A stretch of DNA of 23,561 bases, taken from RGIG7213 sp045636245. GTDB taxonomy: Bacteria; Bacillota; Clostridia; Oscillospirales; CAG-272. Positions 14,008 to 21,247 of this stretch are shown piece by piece (positions within the stretch are counted from its first letter, which is position 1; every line of letters starts with the position of its first letter). Both the position numbers and the translations under genes were made by a program. The notes under the pieces were generated by a model. The model saw only the letters and a list, made by a program, of their open reading frames with translations, was not told where the DNA came from and made no database searches. Where the stretch lies: NCBI GenBank assembly GCA_045636245.1, contig JAZTXA010000166.1, forward strand, positions 1 through 23,561. The letters run 5' to 3'.

Positions 14008-14718
14008 CTATATAATATCGGTATTTATCGCATAACCGATACCACGGACGGTTTTTATTACGTCAAAAGTAAAAAACTTTGAGAATTTCTTTCTTATATA
14101 CCTTATATATACGTCCGTTATATTTGAATCCTCGCCATCGTTTTTCCACACGGCTTTGAAAATCTCTTTTCGTGACACGGGCGCACCTTGTGCGTTTAAA
14201 AGCAGTTCAAGTATATCAAATTCCTTCGGTGTAAAGTATATCACATTTCCCGAAAAGCTTGCGCTGTGAGTATCGCGTGATACTTTGATTTTTATCTGTT
14301 CGCTGTGCCTTGGCGCTATCATTTCATTTTCTTTATGCAGAAACGACAAAAGCTCCTCGATTAAAACGGGACGCTTGAAAAGGCAAAGTGTTTTCGGATT
14401 TTCCGAAATAAAACTGTTTGTGTCGGGCATTACACGGTGGGAGCATATCACAGCCGTGCGCTTACATGCTGAATTTAAAAATTTGATAAGTTCCAAAAGT
14501 TCACCGTCACCGTGTACAACGTCGGAATTGATGACTGCAAAACACTCATTTGCGTTTTTGACTGAATCTTTCACCGTGTCAATATCGAAATGCGGAGCAA
14601 ATTTAAGACAAGGCAATCCTATATCAAGCCCCTCAAGCTCCAGCATGCGGGCATAATATTTATCAAATCCGATCAGTATAAGCTGTTTTGTGTTTGCGTT
14701 TGCAAAAAAAGTATCCAA
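14008..14718 (-). CDS. OmpR/PhoB-type winged-helix regulator with degenerate receiver domain
   Basis: 236 residues. The C-terminal winged helix (about 155-233) is clear: IYFTPKEFDILELLLNAQG, VSRKEIFKAVW, the recognition helix VYIRYIRKKF (203-212) and the wing IKTVRGIGYAI (221-231). The N-terminal 125 residues align with a receiver fold, but the acidic pocket is gone (LILIGFDK in place of the usual DDD/DD motif). The phosphoacceptor position appears to be N64 (AVINSDVVHGDG). The conserved lysine is kept in LFKRP (K115). It probably acts without phosphorylation, and no histidine kinase is adjacent. Translation starts at a TTG (14718) supported by AAGAAGG six nt upstream; no ATG is usable. Confidence 0.85.
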   Translation of the reverse strand: MDTFFANANTKQLILIGFDKYYARMLELEGLDIGLPCLKFAPHFDIDTVKDSVKNANECFAVINSDVVHGDGELLELIKFLNSACKRTAVICSHRVMPDTNSFISENPKTLCLFKRPVLIEELLSFLHKENEMIAPRHSEQIKIKVSRDTHSASFSGNVIYFTPKEFDILELLLNAQGAPVSRKEIFKAVWKNDGEDSNITDVYIRYIRKKFSKFFTFDVIKTVRGIGYAINTDII

Positions 14719-14743
14719 TTTGTACCTTCTTTTTGAAAATGTG

Positions 14744-14772
14744 TTGAAATAACGAAAAAAATATGGTAGAAT
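14744..14772 (+). promoter_or_regulatory. Sigma-A promoter for the GNAT gene at 14804
   Basis: TTGAAA (14744-14749) and TAGAAT (14767-14772) with a 17-bp spacer, about 30 bp upstream of the ATG. The -35 and the -10 each match the consensus at five of six positions. Confidence 0.72.
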
Positions 14773-14803
14773 TACAAAAACGTAATTTGAAAGGATAATT
14801 ATT

Positions 14804-15355
14804 ATGTCAGATATGCTTGTAAAGCTCTACAATGTAGAGAACTGCCCCGAGGTTGAAGCCGCACTCAAGGCAGAGGGAATACATATAGTCAAGGCACTTT
14901 CGCCCGATAAACACAGGGTAATTCCGTTTATCAAGACCTTTTCAGAGGGTTGGGGAAGTGAATGTGAGGCGGCGTTTGCCAATAATCCCCACACGATTTA
15001 TATTGCGGTAAAGGATAAGAAGGTCATCGGCTTTGCCGCATATGATGCAACTGCAAGGGGATTTTTCGGCCCTACAGGTGTTGATCCCGAATACAGACGC
15101 AAGGGCATAGGCCGTGTGCTTATGGTAAAGTGCTTCAATTCAATGAAGGAAATGGGCTACGGCTACGCAATTATCGGCTGGGCGGCAAAATCTGCTGTGA
15201 AATTCTATCAGGAATATGCGGGCGCGCAGATAATTGAGGATTCGTTCCCCGGTGTCTACGGAAGACTTGTAAATGTGGTAGGTCAGCCGCCGAGAGTGGA
15301 AACACCTGCACCGTCCGCAGATTCGGAAAAATCCCCCGAAGAGAAAAAGGATTAA
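14804..15355 (+). CDS. GNAT-family N-acetyltransferase with charged C-terminal tail
   Basis: 183 residues. The acetyl-CoA-binding motif is GFFGPTGVDPEYRRKGIGRVLM (about 86-107, with R-R-K-G-I-G at 98-103). IIGWAAKSAVKFYQEYAGA (123-141) forms the C-terminal part of the fold. The acceptor is not predictable. A Pro/Glu/Lys-rich tail from about 162 (QPPRVETPAPSADSEKSPEE) is dispensable-looking and unusual for the fold. AAAGGA precedes the ATG. Its stop codon overlaps by two bases the stop of the convergent yqgF gene, so no room exists for a separate intergenic terminator. Confidence 0.9.
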   Translation: MSDMLVKLYNVENCPEVEAALKAEGIHIVKALSPDKHRVIPFIKTFSEGWGSECEAAFANNPHTIYIAVKDKKVIGFAAYDATARGFFGPTGVDPEYRRKGIGRVLMVKCFNSMKEMGYGYAIIGWAAKSAVKFYQEYAGAQIIEDSFPGVYGRLVNVVGQPPRVETPAPSADSEKSPEEKKD

Positions 15356-15786
15356 TTCTCCGAGGGATGATTTTTCAGATAATCGAGATAATTTTGTAAA
15401 ATTATCTGCGCGGAAAGGGTATCAACCGTTTCTTTCCGCTTCTTACCGCGTGTGTTCGTCATATTCATATACTGATGTGCTGAAACTGTGGTAAGTCTTT
15501 CGTCGAAAAGAACAGCAGGAATGTCTGTTTTTTCGGCAAGAAGCGATACAAAGCCTTGTGCTTTTTCGCTTCTCGGGCCTCTTGTGCCGTTCATGTTTAT
15601 AGGGTTGCCGACTACGATCAAGCGTACATCGTATTCGGCAGCCTTTTTTGCTACCTCATCGGCAATATAAACAATGTAATCTTCTTTTATGTAACCGATT
15701 CCGGAGGCAAGCGTACACGTTTCGTCACTCACCGCAAGACCCGTGCGCCTGTCTCCGAGATCGACTGACAGTATTCTTTTAGTCAT
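15352..15786 (-). CDS. yqgF: YqgF/RuvX-family putative pre-16S rRNA nuclease
   Basis: 144 residues from the ATG at 15786. The RNase H-like fold shows the catalytic aspartate D9 in ILSVDLGDRRTGLAVSD, VRLIVVGNPINMNGTRGPRSE in the centre and FDERLTTVSAHQ, followed by the last acidic residue in VDTLSAQIILQNYL. The family processes the 5' end of 16S rRNA and was earlier called a Holliday junction resolvase. A TTG two codons upstream is a possible alternative start. The ATG overlaps the last 8 nt of rpiB (ATGACTAA), which suggests translational coupling. It is the last gene of the minus-strand operon that starts near 21063. Confidence 0.93.
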   Translation of the reverse strand: MTKRILSVDLGDRRTGLAVSDETCTLASGIGYIKEDYIVYIADEVAKKAAEYDVRLIVVGNPINMNGTRGPRSEKAQGFVSLLAEKTDIPAVLFDERLTTVSAHQYMNMTNTRGKKRKETVDTLSAQIILQNYLDYLKNHPSEN

Positions 15787-16225
15787 TTTCAAGTGCAGTT
15801 ATCATGTCAACACGTGTCTGATGTCTGCCGCCTTCAAATTCTGTATTCAGGAAAAGCTCTACCATATCAAGCGCTAAACCTGCGCCTACAACACGTCCGC
15901 CCATGCAAAGCACGTTTGCATCGTTGTGCATTCTTGTCATTCTTGCGGAGAATGTGTCAGAGCAGCAAGCCGCGCGTATACCCTTGTGCTTGTTTGCCGC
16001 GATGCTGATACCGATACCTGTACCGCAGAAAAGGATACCGCGGTAGCATGTTCCGTCCTGAATGCTTACGCAAAGCTTGTGCGCATATTCGGGGTAGTTT
16101 ACGCTTTCGCCGTTACAGCCGAAATCAATGTACTCAATACCCTTTGATTCAAGATACTTTTTTGTTGCCTCTTTAAGCTCATAGCCGCCGTGATCGCAAG
16201 CCAATGCAATAATTTTATTACTCAT
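15779..16225 (-). CDS. rpiB: Ribose-5-phosphate isomerase B
   Basis: 148 residues, the normal RpiB length. The enzyme interconverts ribose-5-phosphate and ribulose-5-phosphate in the pentose phosphate pathway. Seen are the N-terminal CDHGG (10-14), the catalytic cysteine C67 in LFCGTGIGISIAANKH (66-80), RAACCSD and the HNDANVLCMGGR block (100-111). The end, GGRHQTRVDMI, is also typical. AAGGAG precedes the ATG. It lies 22 nt after tsaB and overlaps yqgF by 8 nt, in the middle of the operon. LacAB-type galactose-6-phosphate isomerase is a related possibility, but the single-subunit context favours RpiB. Confidence 0.94.
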   Translation of the reverse strand: MSNKIIALACDHGGYELKEATKKYLESKGIEYIDFGCNGESVNYPEYAHKLCVSIQDGTCYRGILFCGTGIGISIAANKHKGIRAACCSDTFSARMTRMHNDANVLCMGGRVVGAGLALDMVELFLNTEFEGGRHQTRVDMITALEND

Positions 16226-16247
16226 GATTTATTACTCCTTATTAATT

Positions 16248-16946
16248 TTAATCAATTTTTTTAAGATTTCGTTCCGCTTGGGAGGAACGGAGATATGTGG
16301 GTTTGAATGTTCTGTCGGAAAAAACTGTCTTATCCCCTGTATTTTCATATATTATACGTGCAACCTGCGCTGATGAATATGCACTTTGAAGTGCAATTTG
16401 TTCAGGCGGGAAAAGACCTTTGTTAAAATCGTTTTTTATAATTTGCTTTCCGTCACCGATGAGATATACGGGAATATCGAATGCTTCAAGCTCACATGCA
16501 AGCTCGTTTGACATTATTACCCTGTCATCACAAAGTCTTGTGATCTTTCCGTCAGTGTGCCTGAAAAGCGCATTGTAAAGCTGGTTCCTTCTTGCATCCA
16601 TTACGGGACACACGATAAAGTCGCCCATAAAGCCTTTCATATTATATGAAAGTGATTCGAGGGAGGAAACGCCGACGCACGGCACGTTTCTGCCGAAGGC
16701 AAGTCCGAGAAGAACAGCCGCGCCTATGCGCACACCTGTGAAAGAACCGGGGCCTGCCGCCGCGGCAAACAATTCTATGTCCTTAACATTTGCACCGCAG
16801 GAGGACAGTAAATGTTCTATCATAGGTAACATTGTTTCGCTGTGGTGAAGAGTTGTTGTGACTGTGTATTCGCCCAGCCTTTTTTCACCGTCACAAAGGC
16901 AAGCTGTTGCTGTTACCGCTGTTGTATCAAGTGAAAGAATAAGCAA
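16248..16946 (-). CDS. tsaB: tRNA threonylcarbamoyladenosine biosynthesis protein TsaB
   Basis: 232 residues. TsaB is the ASKHA-fold partner of TsaD and TsaE in making t6A37 in ANN-reading tRNAs. Its landmarks are LSLDTTA at the N-terminus, HHSETMLPMIEHLL (34-47) and AAAAGPGSFTGVRIG (61-75). The C-terminal FKPTYLRSSQAERN segment is typical of the family. The gene starts 2 nt after the tsaE stop, so it is certainly cotranscribed with it. The usual partners rimI and tsaD do not follow here; rpiB does. Confidence 0.95.
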   Translation of the reverse strand: MLILSLDTTAVTATACLCDGEKRLGEYTVTTTLHHSETMLPMIEHLLSSCGANVKDIELFAAAAGPGSFTGVRIGAAVLLGLAFGRNVPCVGVSSLESLSYNMKGFMGDFIVCPVMDARRNQLYNALFRHTDGKITRLCDDRVIMSNELACELEAFDIPVYLIGDGKQIIKNDFNKGLFPPEQIALQSAYSSAQVARIIYENTGDKTVFSDRTFKPTYLRSSQAERNLKKID

Positions 16947-16948
16947 AA

Positions 16949-17371
16949 TTAACCCTGCCTTTCAATAGTTATCGTTCTTGTTGTGTCGTCCGTATATTCA
17001 ATAGTTACTTTATATGCCCCGTCGGGGATGGCGTAGGGGATGTTTTCGCTCCACTCGCATATGCAAACACCCGTACCGGGATAATCGTAAAAGCCTGTTG
17101 AATAAAGCTCATCATCGTCAGATATTCTGTAAACATCGAAGTGGTAAAGGGGAAATTTTCCGCCCGTGTACTCATTTATAAGCGTATATGACGGACTGCT
17201 TACACTGCAATTTGGACATACATACGATGCCATACCGCGCACAAAAGCCGTTTTGCCCGCACCAAGGTTGCCGTACATTGCCACAAATTCATTCCCATTC
17301 AGTGTCTGCGCAAACTCAAACCCGAGTTTTTCCGTTTCCGACAGAGATGATGAAACAAATACCTGTTTCAT
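16949..17371 (-). CDS. tsaE: tRNA threonylcarbamoyladenosine biosynthesis ATPase TsaE
   Basis: 140 residues. It is a small P-loop ATPase that drives the TsaBDE complex. The Walker A motif is GNLGAGKT (34-41), followed by SPSYTLINEY (59-68), HFDVYR (77-82) and EWSEN (106-110), all family hallmarks. The start ATG shares its first base with the fhs stop (TGATG), indicating translational coupling. It is followed after 2 nt by tsaB. Confidence 0.95.
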   Translation of the reverse strand: MKQVFVSSSLSETEKLGFEFAQTLNGNEFVAMYGNLGAGKTAFVRGMASYVCPNCSVSSPSYTLINEYTGGKFPLYHFDVYRISDDDELYSTGFYDYPGTGVCICEWSENIPYAIPDGAYKVTIEYTDDTTRTITIERQG

Positions 17372-19044
17372 CAGAACAGACCCGAGATGTTGCCGTTTTC
17401 GTCAACGTCTATTTTGAGTGCCGCAGGCTCCTTGGGGAGTCCCGGCATTGTCATTATCTCACCTGTGAGCACAACAATGAATCCTGCACCTGCAGATACC
17501 TTTACTTCTCTTACCGTCAAATCAAAACCGCTGGGTCTGCCCAAAAGCTTGGGATTGTCGGAAAGGGAATACTGTGTTTTTGCAACACAAATGGGGAACT
17601 TTCCGAATTCGGGGTTTACCTTCATTATGTTGTCGATGTTTTTGAGCGCCTTATCGTCGAATTTTACACCGTCAGCACCGTATATTTCACGTGCAACGGT
17701 TTCTATTTTTTCTTTTATTGTCATTTCGTTGGGATAAAGGTGCTTGAAGTTTGAGGGCTTTTCACACGCTTTTACAACTTCGTGTGCAAGTGCTATACCG
17801 CCGTCACCGCCCTTGGCGAATACCTCAGAAAGTGCAAATGATGCACCGCGCTCACGGCATATCTGTTCAAGCAATTCAAGCTCACGCGCAGTATCTGTTT
17901 CAAAGCGGTTGATGGCAACAACTACGGGTACACCGAATTTTGCAAGATTGTCGATGTGTGCTTCAAGATTGCAAGCACCTTTTGTAAGTGCTTCAAGGTT
18001 TTCTTCCTTAAGATCTGCCTTTGCAACACCGCCGTTATATTTCAGTGCCCTTACTGTTGCAACAAGCACAACACAAGAGGGAGCAAGTCCTGCTGCACGG
18101 CATTTGATATCAAGGAACTTTTCAGCGCCGAGGTCGGCACCGAAGCCTGCTTCTGTTATTGCGTAATCGGCAAGCTTGAGCGCAAGCTTTGTTGCCCTTA
18201 CAGAGTTACAGCCGTGAGCGATATTTGCAAAAGGTCCGCCGTGAATTATTGCGGGTGTGTTTTCTGTTGTCTGTACAAGGTTGGGTTTGAGGGCATCTTT
18301 AAGAAGTGCTGTCATCGCACCGTGTGCGCCTACGTCCTTTGCATATACAGGCTCACCCGAATATGTGTACGCAACGAGAATGTTACCGAGCCTTTCTTTA
18401 AGATCTGAAACGGAGGAAGCAAGGCAAAGTATCGCCATAACTTCACTTGCAACTGTTATGCTGAATTTATCCTGTCTGGGAACACCGTCCGCTTTTGCGC
18501 CAAGTCCTACGATAACGTTTCTGAGTGCTCTGTCGTTCATATCAAGCACTCTTTGGAATAAAACACGGCGCTGATCAATTCCGAGGACGTTTCCTTGCTG
18601 TATGTGGTTGTCTATCATTGCGGAAAGTAAGTTATTTGCCGATGTTATTGCGTGGAAGTCACCTGTAAAATGCAGGTTGATGTCTTCCATTGGAAGTACC
18701 TGAGAATAACCGCCGCCTGCGGCACCGCCCTTCACACCGAACACAGGACCGAGTGAAGGCTCACGCAGGGCGATGATCGAATTCATTCCGATCTTTGTCA
18801 TTGCCTGACCTAAACCGATTGTTGTTGTTGTCTTGCCTTCGCCTGCGGGCGTAGGATTTATAGCTGTTACAAGTATAAGTTTTCCGTCGGGCTTGTCTGC
18901 CATTCTCTTTTCAAAGCCGTCGTCAATTTTTGCCTTGTATTTACCGTAAGGTATAAGCTCGTCATCTTTGATTCCGAGCGTATCGGCAATTTCCGTAATC
19001 GGCTTCATTTTTGTGTTTTGAGCAATTTCGATATCAGTAAGCAT
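17371..19044 (-). CDS. fhs: Formate-tetrahydrofolate ligase
   Basis: 557 residues from the ATG at 19044, the standard Fhs length. The enzyme ligates formate to tetrahydrofolate with ATP, giving 10-formyl-THF for purine synthesis or the Wood-Ljungdahl methyl branch. The start MLTDIEIAQNTKMKPI is classical. The P-loop TPAGEGKTTTT is at 65-75 and REPSLGPVFGVKGGAAGGGY starts at 94. AAAGGTG precedes this ATG; a GTG three codons upstream overlaps the preceding stop and is less likely. The gene is embedded in the operon between an alpha/beta hydrolase and tsaE, with no separate promoter or folate riboswitch visible. Confidence 0.97.
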   Translation of the reverse strand: MLTDIEIAQNTKMKPITEIADTLGIKDDELIPYGKYKAKIDDGFEKRMADKPDGKLILVTAINPTPAGEGKTTTTIGLGQAMTKIGMNSIIALREPSLGPVFGVKGGAAGGGYSQVLPMEDINLHFTGDFHAITSANNLLSAMIDNHIQQGNVLGIDQRRVLFQRVLDMNDRALRNVIVGLGAKADGVPRQDKFSITVASEVMAILCLASSVSDLKERLGNILVAYTYSGEPVYAKDVGAHGAMTALLKDALKPNLVQTTENTPAIIHGGPFANIAHGCNSVRATKLALKLADYAITEAGFGADLGAEKFLDIKCRAAGLAPSCVVLVATVRALKYNGGVAKADLKEENLEALTKGACNLEAHIDNLAKFGVPVVVAINRFETDTARELELLEQICRERGASFALSEVFAKGGDGGIALAHEVVKACEKPSNFKHLYPNEMTIKEKIETVAREIYGADGVKFDDKALKNIDNIMKVNPEFGKFPICVAKTQYSLSDNPKLLGRPSGFDLTVREVKVSAGAGFIVVLTGEIMTMPGLPKEPAALKIDVDENGNISGLF

Positions 19045-19049
19045 TTTTC

Positions 19050-20285
19050 TCACCTTTCTGTTTTTATGTACGGCGTTGATACTACAATGCCGTTTTCATT
19101 TTTGATTTCAATATAATAACCGCACGCATCGCGCGGAATTTTTCCTGTTATTGTTTTGTTTTTGGTGTTTAAAGATACGCTTTTCCATACCGAGTTCAAG
19201 AATGTATTGATCATTCCGTACTTTTCGTGCTTGGAATACGTCATTTCCTCGGTTATATAATAAAGCCTTGCTGTAACCTCATTGTCATATTCATATGTGC
19301 AAGTCGGGCTTTTTCCGTTTGGCAGGGAAGTGAAAGACGGAAGCTTTTTGCCGTTTTTGACGATGCTGTTGGCAAATGCCTCGCTTTCAGGGCGAATCCA
19401 TGCAAAGTTGTGGGAATGAAACATACCGTCAACGATCGAAAGCGTTGTTAGAGGATTGTTTGGTGCTGTATCAAGATAACTTTTAGAGTTTGAATTTATC
19501 GAAAAGCAAAAGTCATCATTCCAGCAAAGCCACATCGTGGGAAGCTTGACTCTGTCAAACCTATCCTCGGCTTTGAAATATCTCAAGGTTTCGGGGTGGC
19601 TGAATTTTTCTCCCATCCATGCAAGCGATTCGTTAAGATAACCTGAGCCGTATATCGGTATTGCAAATGCGGGTCTTTCGTCAAAACCAAGGTAGTATGA
19701 AATTGCAACTCCGCCCCACGATATTCCCGTGATTCCTATCTTATTTTTGTCGGCATAACCGCTTTGTGCAAGTGCGTTAAATGACAAAATGCACTGTGCG
19801 GTTATATGCGTAAGCCATCTGTCTGTAACATCGAGGTCATGCGTTGCCATATCGTCATTATTCGGTGCTGTCACATAGCCGTTTTCTGCAAAAACTCCGT
19901 GAAGCTCTTTTGTCCAATCACCGTTTGATTCCGTACAGCCGGCGTTGCGCAGGGTTGGCATATGACCTACAGTATCCGGCGCTATAACAGAATAGCCTCT
20001 GTCACGCCACATTTTCACCCAAGGGAGAAATGCATGTCCGCCTCCGCCGTGTATAAGTATGATACCGGGGGTATTTTCGTCAGCACCGTCGGGGTGCGCC
20101 ATGTATGCAAAGACCTTTGTTTTTTCGCCGTTATACTTAATAGAATCAAATGTTACAGCATATATTCCTGCAAATTCACTTGTCCCATCAAATTCGGGAA
20201 CTCTCCTCAAATTCGGATTTGCTTTTATTACACCCGCGAAAAATCTGTCTGTGTCAAAGGCTTTATTGAATTCGGTATTTGTCAT
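19050..20285 (-). CDS. Alpha/beta hydrolase, acetyl-xylan-esterase-like
   Basis: 411 residues. The alpha/beta-hydrolase core shows the oxyanion-hole region LIHGGGGHAFLPW (77-89), the nucleophile elbow GISWGG with S189, a candidate acid at D257/D258 (WNDDFCF) and histidine H290 or H292 (GMFHSHNF). The dienelactone-hydrolase or acetyl-xylan-esterase type is suggested by APDTVGHMPT and IPIYGSGYLNE. No signal peptide is present, so it acts inside the cell, perhaps on imported acetylated oligosaccharides or an intracellular ester. The reading frame overlaps the end of the SGNH hydrolase gene by 23 nt, and fhs begins 5 nt after its stop. The substrate is not determinable. Confidence 0.82.
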   Translation of the reverse strand: MTNTEFNKAFDTDRFFAGVIKANPNLRRVPEFDGTSEFAGIYAVTFDSIKYNGEKTKVFAYMAHPDGADENTPGIILIHGGGGHAFLPWVKMWRDRGYSVIAPDTVGHMPTLRNAGCTESNGDWTKELHGVFAENGYVTAPNNDDMATHDLDVTDRWLTHITAQCILSFNALAQSGYADKNKIGITGISWGGVAISYYLGFDERPAFAIPIYGSGYLNESLAWMGEKFSHPETLRYFKAEDRFDRVKLPTMWLCWNDDFCFSINSNSKSYLDTAPNNPLTTLSIVDGMFHSHNFAWIRPESEAFANSIVKNGKKLPSFTSLPNGKSPTCTYEYDNEVTARLYYITEEMTYSKHEKYGMINTFLNSVWKSVSLNTKNKTITGKIPRDACGYYIEIKNENGIVVSTPYIKTER

Positions 20286-21063
20286 AGCTTTGTTCAGCCC
20301 CTATAAATGCGACTTCCTTGAAGTCATTATAATTGTGTCTGATTATGTAATCGATATAGCTTTCTATCACTTTCGCTGTGTATATATATCCCGCAGGCGA
20401 CATATGACCGCCGAGGAAAAATCTTTCCTTGAATTCTTCATCATATACGGGTGCATATTTATATAAGTCGATAACGTAGGTGTTATCAAACATTTTTGCA
20501 AAATCATCAAGCAATTCTGCGAAAGCAAGCTTTTCAGGCTCATTTTTCTCCGATTCTCTCGGCATTGTTACCAAGAAAAATTTTGCCTTTGGCTGCATTT
20601 TCTGAAGCTTTTGAATTATCCTTGCGTACCAGCCTGCAAATGTGTCTTCATTTTTTTCAAAATCATCAAGACACACATCATCTTTTGTGCCAATTGCCAT
20701 TTTGATGCCGTAAATGTCATTGACACCGAGGGCGATTATGTAAGCTTGAGCGAGAAGCTTATCATTCCAAAAGTCCATATTGTCCGCAAAGCTTACCATA
20801 TATTCCTTCGCTGTCATTCCGCCTCGTGAAAAATTATATACCTCAGCACCCGTTGAGCGTGCAAGATACTGTCCCCATGAGTAATCGAAAATGTCATAAT
20901 AACCTTTTGTACCGTCATTTTGTATCAGTTCAAATTCACCCGATGAAAGGCTGTCGCCGATACAGCATATGTTTCTGAAAACAGAGCACATACCGCCGTC
21001 TGATACCAGATTATCAAGAGGTTTTTCATTTTTGTCAAGTTGTGTATATTCGTGAACATTCAT
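20263..21063 (-). CDS. SGNH/GDSL-family hydrolase
   Basis: 266 residues from the ATG at 21063, preceded by GGAGA; an ATG at 21120 would place the start inside the promoter. The SGNH blocks are in order: nucleophile S38 in CIGDSLSSGE (34-43), SRGGMT with the glycine of block II (79-84), ALGVNDI with N115 of block III (111-117) and block V GGHMSPAGY with H220. The aspartate normally three residues before the histidine is replaced (FFLGGH). The family deacylates sugars, lipids or peptides. There is no signal peptide, so it acts in the cytoplasm. It is the first gene of the operon, and its pairing with the next hydrolase suggests joint deacylation of an imported substrate. Confidence 0.85.
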   Translation of the reverse strand: MNVHEYTQLDKNEKPLDNLVSDGGMCSVFRNICCIGDSLSSGEFELIQNDGTKGYYDIFDYSWGQYLARSTGAEVYNFSRGGMTAKEYMVSFADNMDFWNDKLLAQAYIIALGVNDIYGIKMAIGTKDDVCLDDFEKNEDTFAGWYARIIQKLQKMQPKAKFFLVTMPRESEKNEPEKLAFAELLDDFAKMFDNTYVIDLYKYAPVYDEEFKERFFLGGHMSPAGYIYTAKVIESYIDYIIRHNYNDFKEVAFIGAEQSYDKYRIQ

Positions 21064-21091
21064 AAGCTGTTCTCCATATGTATTTGGGGAT

Positions 21092-21120
21092 ATTCTACCA
21101 CGATTTTGTATACTTGTCAA
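21092..21120 (-). promoter_or_regulatory. Sigma-A promoter of the hydrolase-fhs-tsaEB-rpiB-yqgF operon
   Basis: On the minus strand, a perfect TTGACA (21115-21120), a 17-bp spacer and TAGAAT (21092-21097, one mismatch). It lies about 30 bp upstream of the ATG at 21063. It is the only strong promoter found upstream of the seven-gene minus-strand run. Confidence 0.85.
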
Positions 21121-21184
21121 CTGAAATGCCTACTGTTTGTTATTTTTTTTACCTTTGTCTTATATAAACTTTACATAATGCTCA

Positions 21185-21213
21185 TTGACAGTTGATTATG
21201 CTAAAGTTATAAT
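21185..21213 (+). promoter_or_regulatory. Consensus sigma-A promoter for the right-edge LRR protein gene
   Basis: Perfect TTGACA (21185-21190) and perfect TATAAT (21208-21213) with exactly 17 bp between them, 34 bp upstream of the ATG at 21248. It is divergent from the operon promoter. Confidence 0.9.
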
Positions 21214-21247
21214 GTATAATGTCATTTTATATATGGAGGAAAAGACT

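Noticed and set aside
15352..15355. Overlap of the convergent GNAT and yqgF ends as a sign of an assembly error
   Set aside because: Both proteins have complete, plausible C-termini, and short convergent overlaps are common in compact genomes.
17188..17754. Plus-strand frame of 188 codons
   Set aside because: It crosses tsaE and fhs in antisense. Both of these have complete catalytic motifs and coupled starts.
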